This document shows, one piece after another, positions 9,159 to 18,606 of a stretch of DNA of 64,000 nucleotides. A program made the translations under genes and the position numbers. Source of the stretch: Acinetobacter brisouisimilis. GTDB taxonomy: Bacteria > Pseudomonadota > Gammaproteobacteria > Pseudomonadales > Moraxellaceae. The stretch covers positions 69,319-133,318 of the forward strand of contig NZ_KB851217.1 in the NCBI RefSeq assembly GCF_000368265.1, written 5' to 3'. The notes below the pieces were generated by a model that saw nothing but the letters and a program-made list of their open reading frames with translations, was not told the DNA's origin and did no database searches. Each line of letters opens with the position of its first letter. The stretch's first letter is position 1.

Positions 9159-11723
9159 ATGACAAGTAAAGTTAATGATCATGATACCCAGTATATTTTT
9201 GATTTGATTGGTCTACATACCGAACTAAAAACGATCTTGTATGCGATTATCAAGTGGCTTGAAAATCGCATCACCAATGCGATCGTTTCTATCGTATTGT
9301 TTTCAGAAACAGAGCAGAACCTACACATTATTAATGGTGGCACCTACTTCACGACACAAGATAAAAAAATTTTAGAGCATTTTAGAATCAGTCCAGATGT
9401 TACCATTTATGGAAAGATCAATTTTAATCACCTTACTTCGGTTATTCATGAAAATTTTAAGTCAGACCCAAACTGGGTTTCAGCCCAAAATTTAATTCAA
9501 GAAAAAAATATGACTGCCTGCTGGTCAACCCCTGTTATTAACGCTCAGGGCGTTTTATATGGCACGTTTGAAACTTATTATTATCAACCTAAAAAACTAA
9601 CTGATGAAAGCATACGGTTACTTCATCGGGCAGCAGCATTAATCACTTTAGCACTTGATTTGCAGAATGAACGCCAACGACGTTTGGCTATAAATGACAA
9701 GCATGATTCATTTTTCAAGCATCATCCTGATGGATGTTTTGAATTAGATTTCGAAGGTAATTTCGTTAGTGTAAACCTTGCCTCATTGCAACTTACTGGT
9801 TTCTCAGAAGAAAAAATTTGGGGAATACATTACAGCCACTGGATACACCCTGAATATCAATCAATTGCAAAGTCCGCTTTTAATCAGACACTCCAAGGAA
9901 AGACACAGCATTTTGAACTACAGACCTACCCAAATGCATATGGCAAAACTTACTGGCTCAATCTGACCTGTTTACCCATTATGCAAGACAAACAAGTCAC
10001 AGGGATATTCTGTATTGCTCAAGATGTTACAACTCGGCATATCACAGAGAATAATTTGCGCTTGCTAAAACGAGGTGTATCAGCGAGTCCAAACGGTATA
10101 ATTATGACCGATGCTGATGCTGATATGCCGATTGTCTATGTAAACCCCGCATTTCTGAACATAACGGGCTATACAGAAGCAGAAGTTCTTGGCAAAAATT
10201 GTCGGTTTCTTCAGGGTGCAGATACAGATCCATCGGCTATTCGTAAAATTAGACATGCACTCAGAGAAAAACATGAAATAGAAGTGACATTAAAAAACTA
10301 TCGTAAAGATGGGAGTAGTTTTTGGAATAAATTAATATTAGCTCCAGTTTTGGATGAATTAGGAAATTGCACTCATTTTGTTGGAATTCAACAAGATGTT
10401 ACAAAACAGCGGATACAGGAAGAACATATTGCCCATTTGCATACTCATGACACTTTAACAAATCTACCCAATCGCCAATACTTTGAAACACAATTACAAA
10501 GATCGTTTGAGCATGTAAAAAACACTCAACACCCTTTATTTATTCTCTACATTGACCTTGATGATTTTAGGCTTTTAAATGATAGCTTAGGCTATTTCAT
10601 AGGTGATCAATTAATTAAAGCCGTGTCTATCCGAATGCAAAGCCTCATGCAAGAGAAAGATCTCTTGGCACGTTTTGCGGGTGATGAGTTTATCGTTATG
10701 CTGACACAATTTAATGAAAAGCAGGATGTCATTCAATTTGTAGAAAACACACTCTCCTTATTATCAAAGCCATTTTATATTGCAAAAGAGAAAATTTATA
10801 TTACTGCCAGTATTGGCATTATAGATAATACAGCCAATACACAACATCCAAACGATCTATTGCATCATTCTGAATTGGCAATGAACGAAGCAAAAAGACG
10901 AGGGCGAAATACATGGCATTGGTATGAAGCGGATAAGAAAAATTTAAATCAAATTAATTATCTTAGTTTACGCAATGACCTGATAGATGCTTTGAAAGAA
11001 AAGCAATTTAAAATCTATTATCAACCTCTCGTTGATCCGTTAACAGGACAAGTTAAAGCAGTTGAAGCTTTAATCCGTTGGGAACATCCACAAAAGGGGC
11101 TCATGTCACCAGACACTTTCATCCCATTTGCCGAAAGAACGGGGCAAATTGTGGCAATTGGTCAATGGATACTTCAGCAGGCCTGTTTGGATATTGCTAA
11201 CTGGAACATACGAAATAATACTGCCTTACATGTTGCAGTGAACATTTCTCCTTTACAATTTCGTCGTAATGGTTTTCTGCATGAACTGCAAAAAGCATTA
11301 TCAGCCAGCAATTTACCAGCAAACTTACTCAAAATTGAAGTCATTGAGAGTATGCTCATCGCAGAAGCTGATAGGTCGATAGAAATTTTGAAAACTATCC
11401 GCTCTTTAGGAATTCAAGTTGCAATCGACGATTTTGGTACGGGCTATTCTAGTTTGAGTTATTTAAGACGCCTTCCTGCCAACCAAATAAAGCTAGATCG
11501 AAGTTTTATCAAACATATTCCCCATAACAGTCAGGATGCCGCTATTGTTCAAGCGATTATCACGCTTGCTCATCAGCTTGGACTAGAAGTTGTTGCTGAA
11601 GGAGTAGAAACAGCTGATCAGGCTATATTTTTAACTCAAAATGGTTGTGACATGCTACAAGGGTATTATTATGCTCATCCGAGCCCTCTTGAGAATTTAA
11701 AAACAAGTTATTCTCCATCGTAA
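9159..11723 (+). CDS. GAF-PAS-LOV-GGDEF-EAL blue-light-type c-di-GMP enzyme
   Basis: 854 residues: GAF (about 15-170), PAS (180-295), LOV (300-425), GGDEF (430-590), EAL (600-850). The LOV domain carries the canonical flavin-adduct motif GKNCRFLQG with the photoactive Cys at about residue 348, followed by NYRKDGSSFWN and the Gln of FVGIQQDVT, all hallmarks of FMN-binding LOV photoreceptors. The cyclase motif is degenerate (AGDEF rather than GGDEF). The EAL domain keeps EALIRW, the NIS, EVIE, DDFGTGYSS, IKLD and EGVET motifs, so the likely net activity is c-di-GMP hydrolysis, perhaps light-gated. Start chosen at 9159 behind GGGAGAG. Soluble. The 3.9-kb-distant ribA makes the flavin precursor. 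Confidence 0.93.
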   Translation: MTSKVNDHDTQYIFDLIGLHTELKTILYAIIKWLENRITNAIVSIVLFSETEQNLHIINGGTYFTTQDKKILEHFRISPDVTIYGKINFNHLTSVIHENFKSDPNWVSAQNLIQEKNMTACWSTPVINAQGVLYGTFETYYYQPKKLTDESIRLLHRAAALITLALDLQNERQRRLAINDKHDSFFKHHPDGCFELDFEGNFVSVNLASLQLTGFSEEKIWGIHYSHWIHPEYQSIAKSAFNQTLQGKTQHFELQTYPNAYGKTYWLNLTCLPIMQDKQVTGIFCIAQDVTTRHITENNLRLLKRGVSASPNGIIMTDADADMPIVYVNPAFLNITGYTEAEVLGKNCRFLQGADTDPSAIRKIRHALREKHEIEVTLKNYRKDGSSFWNKLILAPVLDELGNCTHFVGIQQDVTKQRIQEEHIAHLHTHDTLTNLPNRQYFETQLQRSFEHVKNTQHPLFILYIDLDDFRLLNDSLGYFIGDQLIKAVSIRMQSLMQEKDLLARFAGDEFIVMLTQFNEKQDVIQFVENTLSLLSKPFYIAKEKIYITASIGIIDNTANTQHPNDLLHHSELAMNEAKRRGRNTWHWYEADKKNLNQINYLSLRNDLIDALKEKQFKIYYQPLVDPLTGQVKAVEALIRWEHPQKGLMSPDTFIPFAERTGQIVAIGQWILQQACLDIANWNIRNNTALHVAVNISPLQFRRNGFLHELQKALSASNLPANLLKIEVIESMLIAEADRSIEILKTIRSLGIQVAIDDFGTGYSSLSYLRRLPANQIKLDRSFIKHIPHNSQDAAIVQAIITLAHQLGLEVVAEGVETADQAIFLTQNGCDMLQGYYYAHPSPLENLKTSYSPS

Positions 11724-11807
11724 TGCTGCTCTCTTAACCCGAATTCGATGAAATTCGGTCAAGGCTTAACAGGTTTTTAAAGTAAACCATGAGCCTGTGC
11801 GAATTAG

Positions 11808-11945
11808 AGAAAGAAAAATTTCATAGATAACGACTTATTTGATGATTTGGTTGCTTCGATGAAAGAAGCAGGAGCGATCAGGCGTAAAAAGATCAAGGTA
11901 AGATGCAGGAAAGATCCTAAACTAATTGTGCTCTTTTTCATATAA
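11808..11945 (+). pseudogene. Remnant resembling an antitoxin/HTH-regulator N-terminus
   Basis: Open frame with no good start reading DNDLFDDLVASMKEAGAI and then an aberrant tail to a stop at 11943. The LFDDLVASMKEAGAI segment resembles the beginning of NadS/HigA-type antitoxins. No HTH part and no toxin partner follow. Probably a decayed fragment; the family match is from memory of the motif and is tentative. Confidence 0.35.
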
Positions 11946-11984
11946 GCTGTATTATACTAATTTAAATAAAATTAAAGAGATAGG

Positions 11985-12428
11985 ATGATGCAAGTAAGAA
12001 AACTTTTAAAACAAGACTATAAGAACTGGCTAAGCCTTTGGGAAGGATATCAGAACTTTTATAAGGTAAATTTAACATCAGAGCTTTCTCAATTAACGTT
12101 TAATCGTCTTCTAGATGAATGCGAAGAGATGGGATGTTTTGTACTTGAGGCAGATAAAGAGTTAATTGGGCTAGTACATTATATTTTTCATCGTAGTACT
12201 TGGACAGAAGGGAATTACTGTTATCTTCAAGACCTATTTGTAAAAACAGATAATCGTGCCAAAGGCTGCGGGAAAATTTTGATAGAAGCAGTATATGCCG
12301 AAGCTCATCAGAAAAATTGTTCTCGAGTCTATTGGTTAACTCAAGAAACCAACTACCAAGCAAGAATCTTATATGATCAGGTAGCGGTCAATGCTGGTTT
12401 TATTCAATATCGAAAAAATATAGCTTAG
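11985..12428 (+). CDS. GNAT-family N-acetyltransferase
   Basis: 147 residues with the GNAT fold signature: beta strand CYLQDLFVKTDNRAKGCGKIL, in which R-A-K-G-C-G is the acetyl-CoA pyrophosphate loop, followed by the helix IEAVYAEAHQKN and a C-terminal strand with YDQVAVNAGF. It transfers an acetyl group to an unknown amine (small molecule or protein N-terminus). The nearest familiar groups are the short single-domain GNATs related to histone acetyltransferase HPA2. A TATACT-like -10 box and GATAGG lie just upstream. Two adjacent ATG codons (11985, 11988) make the exact start uncertain. Monocistronic. Confidence 0.82.
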   Translation: MMQVRKLLKQDYKNWLSLWEGYQNFYKVNLTSELSQLTFNRLLDECEEMGCFVLEADKELIGLVHYIFHRSTWTEGNYCYLQDLFVKTDNRAKGCGKILIEAVYAEAHQKNCSRVYWLTQETNYQARILYDQVAVNAGFIQYRKNIA

Positions 12429-13422
12429 TAAAATGCAGTTTTTAACATCCGCATTTCACATGATTCGTATTCTATCTTAGAAAATTTAACTTCTGGTTAT
12501 GATATTAGTGTCATAAGCAAAATCTTTATTAGGATTTAGTTGTTCACTTACATCCATGGTACTTTAAAAATTGCACATATGGTCACTAAGCCATAATGAA
12601 TTCAAGCGCCATCAGATGCTCAAAATGTGGCTGTAATTAGAGATAGTCCTCAACTTGAGAAATATCCTGATAACTTGTCACCCAAAAGGGCAACCATTAG
12701 TCATGATACAACAGTTTATGCATACACGAAATCAGGTAACTAACGGCATTCCGATTGGATAAATGAGCCATCTTGACAGAATAAAAAATATTTGGCAGTT
12801 CTTGAAATGCAGTAATGTTCGAGTTGTAGCCATACGTAGGCTGTAATTTTAAACCTTCCTGATCTAACACTATGTAACTTATTTTAATCGACCCAAATAG
12901 TAGATTTGGCATCATCTGACTGCTGCAAATGCTCAAACCCTGCATCATTCAATTTAATTTTAACTTGTTCGGTGAATGCTGCTGTTTTAGTGGTCAATTG
13001 TTGAACCTTTCTCCCTTTTCTTGTGCGTCATAATTTACAAATGAATATGTAACAAACTTCCGAAAATGCCTATTTTGAGGATGTAATAGAAAGAAACTGC
13101 ATATTTGCAAAAGTATGAGCTTTTACTTACGGATTACGTTCAAAACTACATTTCTCCTTAAAAATCAGCCTATGCAGAAATGCTGAAAACTGTGGATTAC
13201 ATACCTTTATCATGTTGAAAAACATCTATTTTTTAGACATTTATTTTTAATTTAACCTACTGTTTTTATTAATTGACTCAATATATTAGATTATTTTTAT
13301 TTTGATCAACTAAGCTAACTTACAATATTTTTTGGGTATTCAAACCACGATTTATTTTGGGCCACAAGGCATGTGGTTAGGCAAGACTTGCGGCAACTTT
13401 CAGCTATTTTGTGTAGACGGCA
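12429..13422. other. 1-kb gene-poor region with possible decayed coding remnants
   Basis: No convincing intact gene. On the minus strand around 12896-13030 one frame reads TAAFTEQVKIKLNDAGFEHL and stops; another minus frame gives an 83-residue ORF (12697-12948) that I do not recognise; on the plus strand 12607-12720 a short open stretch reads DSPQLEKYPDNLSPKRATIS. These look like fragments of broken genes. A small hairpin (CCACA/TGTGG, around 13361-13377) may end the scoB transcript. Confidence 0.4.
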
Positions 13423-14094
13423 CTAAACACAGACCGTTTGTGCATGCACATGATGGGTCTGACATTTATTAATTAATTGCACACCAGTAACTTGTTGAAT
13501 CTGTTCAAAACTCACACCATCCGCAAGTTCGATCAACTCAACACCCTGAGCAGTAATATCTATTACACCAAGATCGGTAATAATTCGGCTAACCACAGAT
13601 TTACCAGTGAGGGGCAGGCTACATTGCTTGACGATCTTTGGCGTCCCATCCTTGGCGCAGTGCTCCATCAAAACGACGACTTTCTGTACGCCAGCCACCA
13701 GATCCATTGCTCCCCCCATACCTTTAACCTTTTTACCCGGAATCATCCAGTTCGCCAGATCACCAGTTTCAGAGACTTCCATTGCACCCAGAATTGCGAT
13801 ATTGACATGTCCACCACGGATCATGGCAAACGATTCTGCACTGGAGAAAAATGAAGCACCTGGACTCGCAGTAACAGTCTGTTTACCCGCATTGATCAAG
13901 TCGGCATCCACTGTTTTAGCAGTAGGAAACTCACCTATGCCGAGTAAACCATTTTCTGACTGTAACCAGACATTAATGTTGGCAGGAATATAGTTAGCGA
14001 CCAGAGTGGGTAGGCCAATCCCCAAATTGACGTAGAATCCATCTTGTAGTTCTTGTGCGGCACGTTGTGCCATTTCATTACGAGTCCAAGACAT
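13423..14094 (-). CDS. scoB: 3-oxoacid CoA-transferase subunit B
   Basis: 223 residues, normal for the beta subunit of succinyl-CoA:3-ketoacid CoA-transferase. With ScoA it moves CoA from succinyl-CoA to acetoacetate, giving acetoacetyl-CoA. The catalytic Glu lies in the conserved [11 protein letters not shown] segment (about residue 47); [19 protein letters not shown] and [10 protein letters not shown] are also typical. It lies 2 nt after scoA, so the two are translationally coupled, and closes the leucine operon: the acetoacetate from HMG-CoA lyase is activated here. Last gene of the operon. Confidence 0.92.
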   Translation of the reverse strand: MSWTRNEMAQRAAQELQDGFYVNLGIGLPTLVANYIPANINVWLQSENGLLGIGEFPTAKTVDADLINAGKQTVTASPGASFFSSAESFAMIRGGHVNIAILGAMEVSETGDLANWMIPGKKVKGMGGAMDLVAGVQKVVVLMEHCAKDGTPKIVKQCSLPLTGKSVVSRIITDLGVIDITAQGVELIELADGVSFEQIQQVTGVQLINKCQTHHVHAQTVCV

Positions 14095-14096
14095 AA

Positions 14097-14804
14097 TTAC
14101 ACAACCTCCGCTTTTAAAGTCATTTGTTCAATGCGTTTTTCAGGATTCGCATTCACGATAATACGATTGACATAAATGCCCGGTAAATGGATTTCATCTG
14201 GATCCAATTCTCCAATTTCGACCAGTTGCTCGACTTCTGCCACAGTCACTTTCCCAGCCATGGCACACATCGGGTTAAAATTACGTGCTGTTTTACGAAA
14301 TACCAGATTACCGGCTTTATCTGCTTTATAAGCTTTGATAAGCGCCACATCTGCGGTTAAAGAATGTTCTAGAATATATTCTTTGCCGTCAAATTCACGC
14401 ACTTCTTTACCTTCTGCAATTAAAGTGCCCACACCAGTCTGAGTAAAGAAAGCCGGGATACCTGCACCGCCAGCACGCAGCTTTTCTGCCAGTGTGCCTT
14501 GCGGAGTCAGTTCAACCTCAAGTTCGCCACTTAAATACTGGCGTTCAAACTCTTTATTCTCACCGACATACGACGAAATCATTTTTTTAATCTGTTTGGT
14601 TTCCAGTAAAAGCCCTAAACCAAAGCCATCGACACCAGCATTGTTGGAAATACAGGTTAGTTCTTTGGCACCAGTTTCTTTTAAGGCAGCAATCAAGGCT
14701 TCTGGAATCCCGCATAAGCCAAAACCACCCACTGCAAATGTTTGACCATCATTTACGATGTCTTGGAGTGCATCCGCTGCACTTTGAAATACTTTATTTG
14801 ACAT
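14097..14804 (-). CDS. scoA: 3-oxoacid CoA-transferase subunit A
   Basis: 235 residues from the ATG at 14804 ([15 protein letters not shown]), which follows GAGAA; a longer reading to 14861 adds a non-conserved Cys-rich tail and is rejected. The alpha-subunit CoA-binding motif [14 protein letters not shown] is present, as are [12 protein letters not shown] and [18 protein letters not shown]. Works with ScoB in ketone-body activation. About 85 bp separate it from liuE upstream, with no obvious terminator, so it is probably cotranscribed with the liu genes. Confidence 0.92.
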   Translation of the reverse strand: MSNKVFQSAADALQDIVNDGQTFAVGGFGLCGIPEALIAALKETGAKELTCISNNAGVDGFGLGLLLETKQIKKMISSYVGENKEFERQYLSGELEVELTPQGTLAEKLRAGGAGIPAFFTQTGVGTLIAEGKEVREFDGKEYILEHSLTADVALIKAYKADKAGNLVFRKTARNFNPMCAMAGKVTVAEVEQLVEIGELDPDEIHLPGIYVNRIIVNANPEKRIEQMTLKAEVV

Positions 14805-14890
14805 ATTGTTTTCTCTACTTATTTTATTGTTCCAGCATTGTGCTGAGCATTTCCTCATCAATAACGGCTATGAGTACGAAACCGTATTGT

Positions 14891-15793
14891 TTAAGCGCAG
14901 CGAGTTTGCCAGTAAGCATTGGCATAATGGGATGGATTGTCTCGCTGTAGCACCTGACTAATATTCTGGCTCGCTTGCATCAGGGCCTCCAGATTCAGTC
15001 CGGTTTCAAATCCCATATGTGAGAGCAGGTAATATAGGTCCTCGGTAGAAACATTGCCTGATGCTCCTTTGGCATAAGGACAGCCTCCCAATCCGGCAAT
15101 CGAGGAATCAAACACCCTGATTCCATGCTGCAAGGATTCATAAATATTGGCGATGGCCATGCCATAGGTATTATGAAAATGTCCAGCCAACACCGAAGCA
15201 TCAAGCTCCGCCAGACAAGCCTGCCAGACTTTTTTCACCCGATCTGGGGTTGCTGTGCCAATGGTATCTCCGAGAGAGACTTCATAGCAGCCCATCTCAT
15301 AGAGTTTTTTCACCACCTGTGCAACCTGACGAGGATCAATCGCGCCCTCATAAGGACAGTCAACCATACAAGAGACATAGCCACGCACACGGATATTACT
15401 GCTTTTGGCAGCCTGAAAAATATCGGCAAACTTGTCAAAACTTTCAGCAATCGAGCAGTTGATGTTTTTGTGGGTAAAGCTTTCTGATGCTGCGGTAAAC
15501 ACAGCAACTTCCTGACAATTAACCGCTTTGGCTGCTTCGAATCCCTTGATATTCGGCGTGAGCAGACTAAAGCTGATATCCGCATTTTGGGGTAACATCG
15601 CGTATAGTTCATCACTGTATGCCATCTGGGGTACCCATTTGGCAGAAACACAAGAACCCACTTCAATTGAACGCAGACCAGTTTTCATCAAATCAAGAAT
15701 TAAGTCACAGCGTTGGCCAATCGTTAAAGGCTGTTTTTCATTTTGCAGGCCATCGCGTGGCCCGACTTCGACAATTTTGACAAATTCACTCAT
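14891..15793 (-). CDS. liuE: Hydroxymethylglutaryl-CoA lyase
   Basis: 300 residues. Cleaves 3-hydroxy-3-methylglutaryl-CoA into acetoacetate and acetyl-CoA, the last step of leucine degradation. Signatures: EVGPRDGLQNE at the N-terminus (metal-binding Asp), the GHFHNTYG metal-ligand His pair, and the signature loop GLGGCPYAKGASGNVSTED with the catalytic Cys. The start codon overlaps the stop of liuD by 4 nt (ATGA), so it is coupled to it. Also called mvaB in other genomes. Confidence 0.95.
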   Translation of the reverse strand: MSEFVKIVEVGPRDGLQNEKQPLTIGQRCDLILDLMKTGLRSIEVGSCVSAKWVPQMAYSDELYAMLPQNADISFSLLTPNIKGFEAAKAVNCQEVAVFTAASESFTHKNINCSIAESFDKFADIFQAAKSSNIRVRGYVSCMVDCPYEGAIDPRQVAQVVKKLYEMGCYEVSLGDTIGTATPDRVKKVWQACLAELDASVLAGHFHNTYGMAIANIYESLQHGIRVFDSSIAGLGGCPYAKGASGNVSTEDLYYLLSHMGFETGLNLEALMQASQNISQVLQRDNPSHYANAYWQTRCA

Positions 15794-17784
15794 GCTACAG
15801 CCTCCTCAAAAGGCTGGAATTCCAAAAGTTCATCTCCAGCTTTGACTTGGTCTCCCACTTGGAAGTAAGCAGAGGTGATAATGCCATCACTTGGTGCTCG
15901 AATGGAGTATTCCATTTTCATCGCCTCCAGTGTCATTAACACGTCGTCTTTTTTCACCTCATCATTTGCTGTAAATAGCACTTGGGTAATCACGCCCGGC
16001 ATAGGGGCTTTCAGGTTGCTATCATCTGTGCCGCTATCTTCTTGAGCATAATCTGGATCGATATATTCAAACTGATAACTTTGACCTGATTTAAACAGGG
16101 TGAAGTGTTGATCTTGCTGACTAAAAGCCAATTTTTGTTGTTGGTTATCCAGATGCACATGTACGGTATTTTGATCTAACAAGTTACCCGAAATTCGGTA
16201 AGATTGTTGCAGGTACTGGGCAGTAAAACCTTCTTCTTCTACAGTAAACTGTACTTTGATTGTCTCAGGACCATGTTTCAATTCGATATGATATTGACTA
16301 CTGACATTTAAGCGCCAAAGTGGCTGTGCCTGCCAGACTGCTGAAACAGTTTGTGTGTTTTTCTTAAATAGTGTCAACAGTTCAATAAATGCAGCAAAGA
16401 TCACAAGTTTAGCATCAATCTTTAGCGCTATATTGAATAGGAAATTATGCTCGCGCTGGATAAGGTTCGTGTCTAGTTTTGCTTGTTTGAAAGAATTACT
16501 GAGTACTAAACGGTCGAGAAAAGCAATGTTGTTGCCCAAGCCGTCTACATGAAACTGACTTAAGGCATGGTGCATCTGTATCAGTGCAGCCTCACGATTT
16601 TTGCCCCAAACGATTAATTTGGCAATCATCGGGTCATAATAGGTCGTGATTTCATCACCTTCAACAATTCCGCTATCAACACGAATCGCTGCATTTTGTT
16701 CAGGATAGTGTAGATAGCTGATTTTACCTATAGCAGGCAAGAACCCCTTTCCTGGTTCCTCCGCATAAACACGCGCCTCAATTGCATGACCATGAATCTG
16801 CAATTCATGTTGCTGTTTAGGTAAAGGTTCTCCAAAGGCAACGCGCAGTTGCCACTCTACCAAATCTTCACCCGTGATCATTTCTGTGACTGGATGTTCA
16901 ACCTGCAAACGCGTATTCATTTCCATAAAATACGCTGTACCATCTTGCTCTACAATAAACTCGACTGTACCAGCACCAACATAATTTACGGCACGTGCCG
17001 CATCAATTGCAGCCTGACGCATGGTGGCTAGTTTATTGGACGGCATTTGTGGTGCAGGTGCTTCTTCCAGCACTTTCTGGTGGCGACGCTGTACTGAACA
17101 ATCACGTTCAAACAAATGCACATAGTTGCCATGGGTATCACCAAATACTTGTACTTCAATATGACGCGGCTGTAGCACATAACGTTCAATTAATACATCA
17201 TCATTACCAAAGCTGGATTTGGCTTCACTTTTACACGAGGAAAGGTGGCTCAAAAAATCTTCAGCGCGTTCCACAAGACGCATACCTTTACCACCACCGC
17301 CGGCACTGGCTTTGATCAGGACTGGATAACCGATCTGGTCAGCCTGTGCTTTCAGAAAAGCAGCATCTTGATTGTTTCCATGGTAGCCAGGGGTTAAAGG
17401 TACACCAGCTTTTTCCATCAGCGCTTTCGAGGTTGCTTTCAAACCCATTGCCAAAATTGCATCCACTGGCGGGCCAATAAACACGATATTATTTTTCTGG
17501 CAAGCAAGGGCAAACTGGTCATTTTCGGACAAAAAACCATATCCTGGATGGATGGCCTGTGCACCAGTATCTAGTGCCGCCTGAATAATTCGATTGATTT
17601 GTAAATAACTTTGTGTTGCAGGAGCCTGCCCAATATGTACAGCTTCATCAGCTAATTTGACATGTTGCGATTGTGCATCGGCATCTGAATAAACAGCCAC
17701 TGTGGCGATTCCGAGTTTTTTCGCGGTACGGATCACACGGCAGGCAATTTCACCACGGTTAGCAATTAAAATTTTCTCAAACAT
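15790..17784 (-). CDS. liuD: 3-methylcrotonyl-CoA carboxylase, biotin-carrying alpha subunit
   Basis: 664 residues from the ATG at 17784 (MFEKILIANRGEIACR), which has AAGGA upstream; the 39-bp longer reading would overlap liuC. Order: biotin-carboxylase N-domain, ATP-grasp (about 115-320, with KASAGGGGKGMRLV and MNTRLQVEHPVTEM), biotin-carboxylase C-domain, linker, and C-terminal biotinyl domain with the biotin-accepting Lys in LEAMKMEYSI. It carboxylates its own biotin with ATP and bicarbonate for transfer to 3-methylcrotonyl-CoA by LiuB. Biotin is supplied by a pathway that includes bioB at 24.1 kb. Confidence 0.94.
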   Translation of the reverse strand: MFEKILIANRGEIACRVIRTAKKLGIATVAVYSDADAQSQHVKLADEAVHIGQAPATQSYLQINRIIQAALDTGAQAIHPGYGFLSENDQFALACQKNNIVFIGPPVDAILAMGLKATSKALMEKAGVPLTPGYHGNNQDAAFLKAQADQIGYPVLIKASAGGGGKGMRLVERAEDFLSHLSSCKSEAKSSFGNDDVLIERYVLQPRHIEVQVFGDTHGNYVHLFERDCSVQRRHQKVLEEAPAPQMPSNKLATMRQAAIDAARAVNYVGAGTVEFIVEQDGTAYFMEMNTRLQVEHPVTEMITGEDLVEWQLRVAFGEPLPKQQHELQIHGHAIEARVYAEEPGKGFLPAIGKISYLHYPEQNAAIRVDSGIVEGDEITTYYDPMIAKLIVWGKNREAALIQMHHALSQFHVDGLGNNIAFLDRLVLSNSFKQAKLDTNLIQREHNFLFNIALKIDAKLVIFAAFIELLTLFKKNTQTVSAVWQAQPLWRLNVSSQYHIELKHGPETIKVQFTVEEEGFTAQYLQQSYRISGNLLDQNTVHVHLDNQQQKLAFSQQDQHFTLFKSGQSYQFEYIDPDYAQEDSGTDDSNLKAPMPGVITQVLFTANDEVKKDDVLMTLEAMKMEYSIRAPSDGIITSAYFQVGDQVKAGDELLEFQPFEEAVA

Positions 17785-17801
17785 ATCCTTATTCCTTATT
17801 T

Positions 17802-18596
17802 TTATGCTGATGGAGTAATCCACGTCGGGCTTTGCTTATTCAAAAAGGCATTTAAACCCTCTTTCGCCTCAGATCCTTGGCGAACATGAGCAATATGTTG
17901 TGCAGTCTGTAAAAGAAGTTGCTGCGTTAATTCTTTTTGATCGACCAGTTGAATCAGCTGTTTCGATGCGGCTTGGGCCTCTGGACCACCCAATAGCAAA
18001 GCTTGTACGATTTCATCAACTTTGTGATCTAGTTCATCTGCTGTTGTGATTTCATGTGCCAAACCAATATTGAGCGCTTGCTCTGCTGAAATGCGTTCTG
18101 CGGTCAGGAAGTAACGTGATGCCTGACGAACGCCAATGGCGCGAATTACATATGGGCTGATGGTCGAAGGTGCTAAACCTAAACGCACCTCAGAAGTTGC
18201 AAATTTAGCATCTGTGCTGGCGATACAAATATCACAGGCTGATGCTAGACCCATACCTCCACCAAAGGCTATTCCGTGCACTCGGGCAATGGTTGGCTGT
18301 TTTAAAGTGGCCAAACTATGTAACATCGTTGCCAGTTTCAAGGCATCTGCTTCATTTTCTGCCTGAGATGCTTGTCCGGCATGTTTCATCCAGTTTAAAT
18401 CAGCTCCCGCAGAGAAACTTTTACCACGTCCCGCCAGAATGACCACACGCACATCATCACGCTCATTGAGCTGGGTAAAACAGTGATGTAATTCTTCAAT
18501 CACCTGAGTGTTAAACGCATTATGCAATTCTGGGCGATTCAACCAGATATAAGCCACTTGGTCACGGTGTTCAAGTTGTAAAAATTGATAGCTCAT
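17802..18596 (-). CDS. liuC: Methylglutaconyl-CoA hydratase (enoyl-CoA hydratase family)
   Basis: 264 residues from the ATG at 18596 (MSYQFLQLEHRDQ), which sits behind AAGAGGTG; the 18-codon longer reading runs back into liuB and is rejected. Crotonase-fold motifs: ILAGRGKSFSAGADLNWM (oxyanion loop) and IAFGGGMGLASACDI. It hydrates 3-methylglutaconyl-CoA to HMG-CoA. The specific assignment rests on its position between the two methylcrotonyl-CoA carboxylase genes; from sequence alone only the crotonase family is certain. Confidence 0.92.
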   Translation of the reverse strand: MSYQFLQLEHRDQVAYIWLNRPELHNAFNTQVIEELHHCFTQLNERDDVRVVILAGRGKSFSAGADLNWMKHAGQASQAENEADALKLATMLHSLATLKQPTIARVHGIAFGGGMGLASACDICIASTDAKFATSEVRLGLAPSTISPYVIRAIGVRQASRYFLTAERISAEQALNIGLAHEITTADELDHKVDEIVQALLLGGPEAQAASKQLIQLVDQKELTQQLLLQTAQHIAHVRQGSEAKEGLNAFLNKQSPTWITPSA

Positions 18597-18606
18597 GTGA
18601 CACCTC

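Noticed and set aside
12697..12948. 83-codon minus-strand ORF as a real gene
   Set aside because: No ribosome site, not recognised, and another frame of the same strand just upstream also looks like broken coding sequence.
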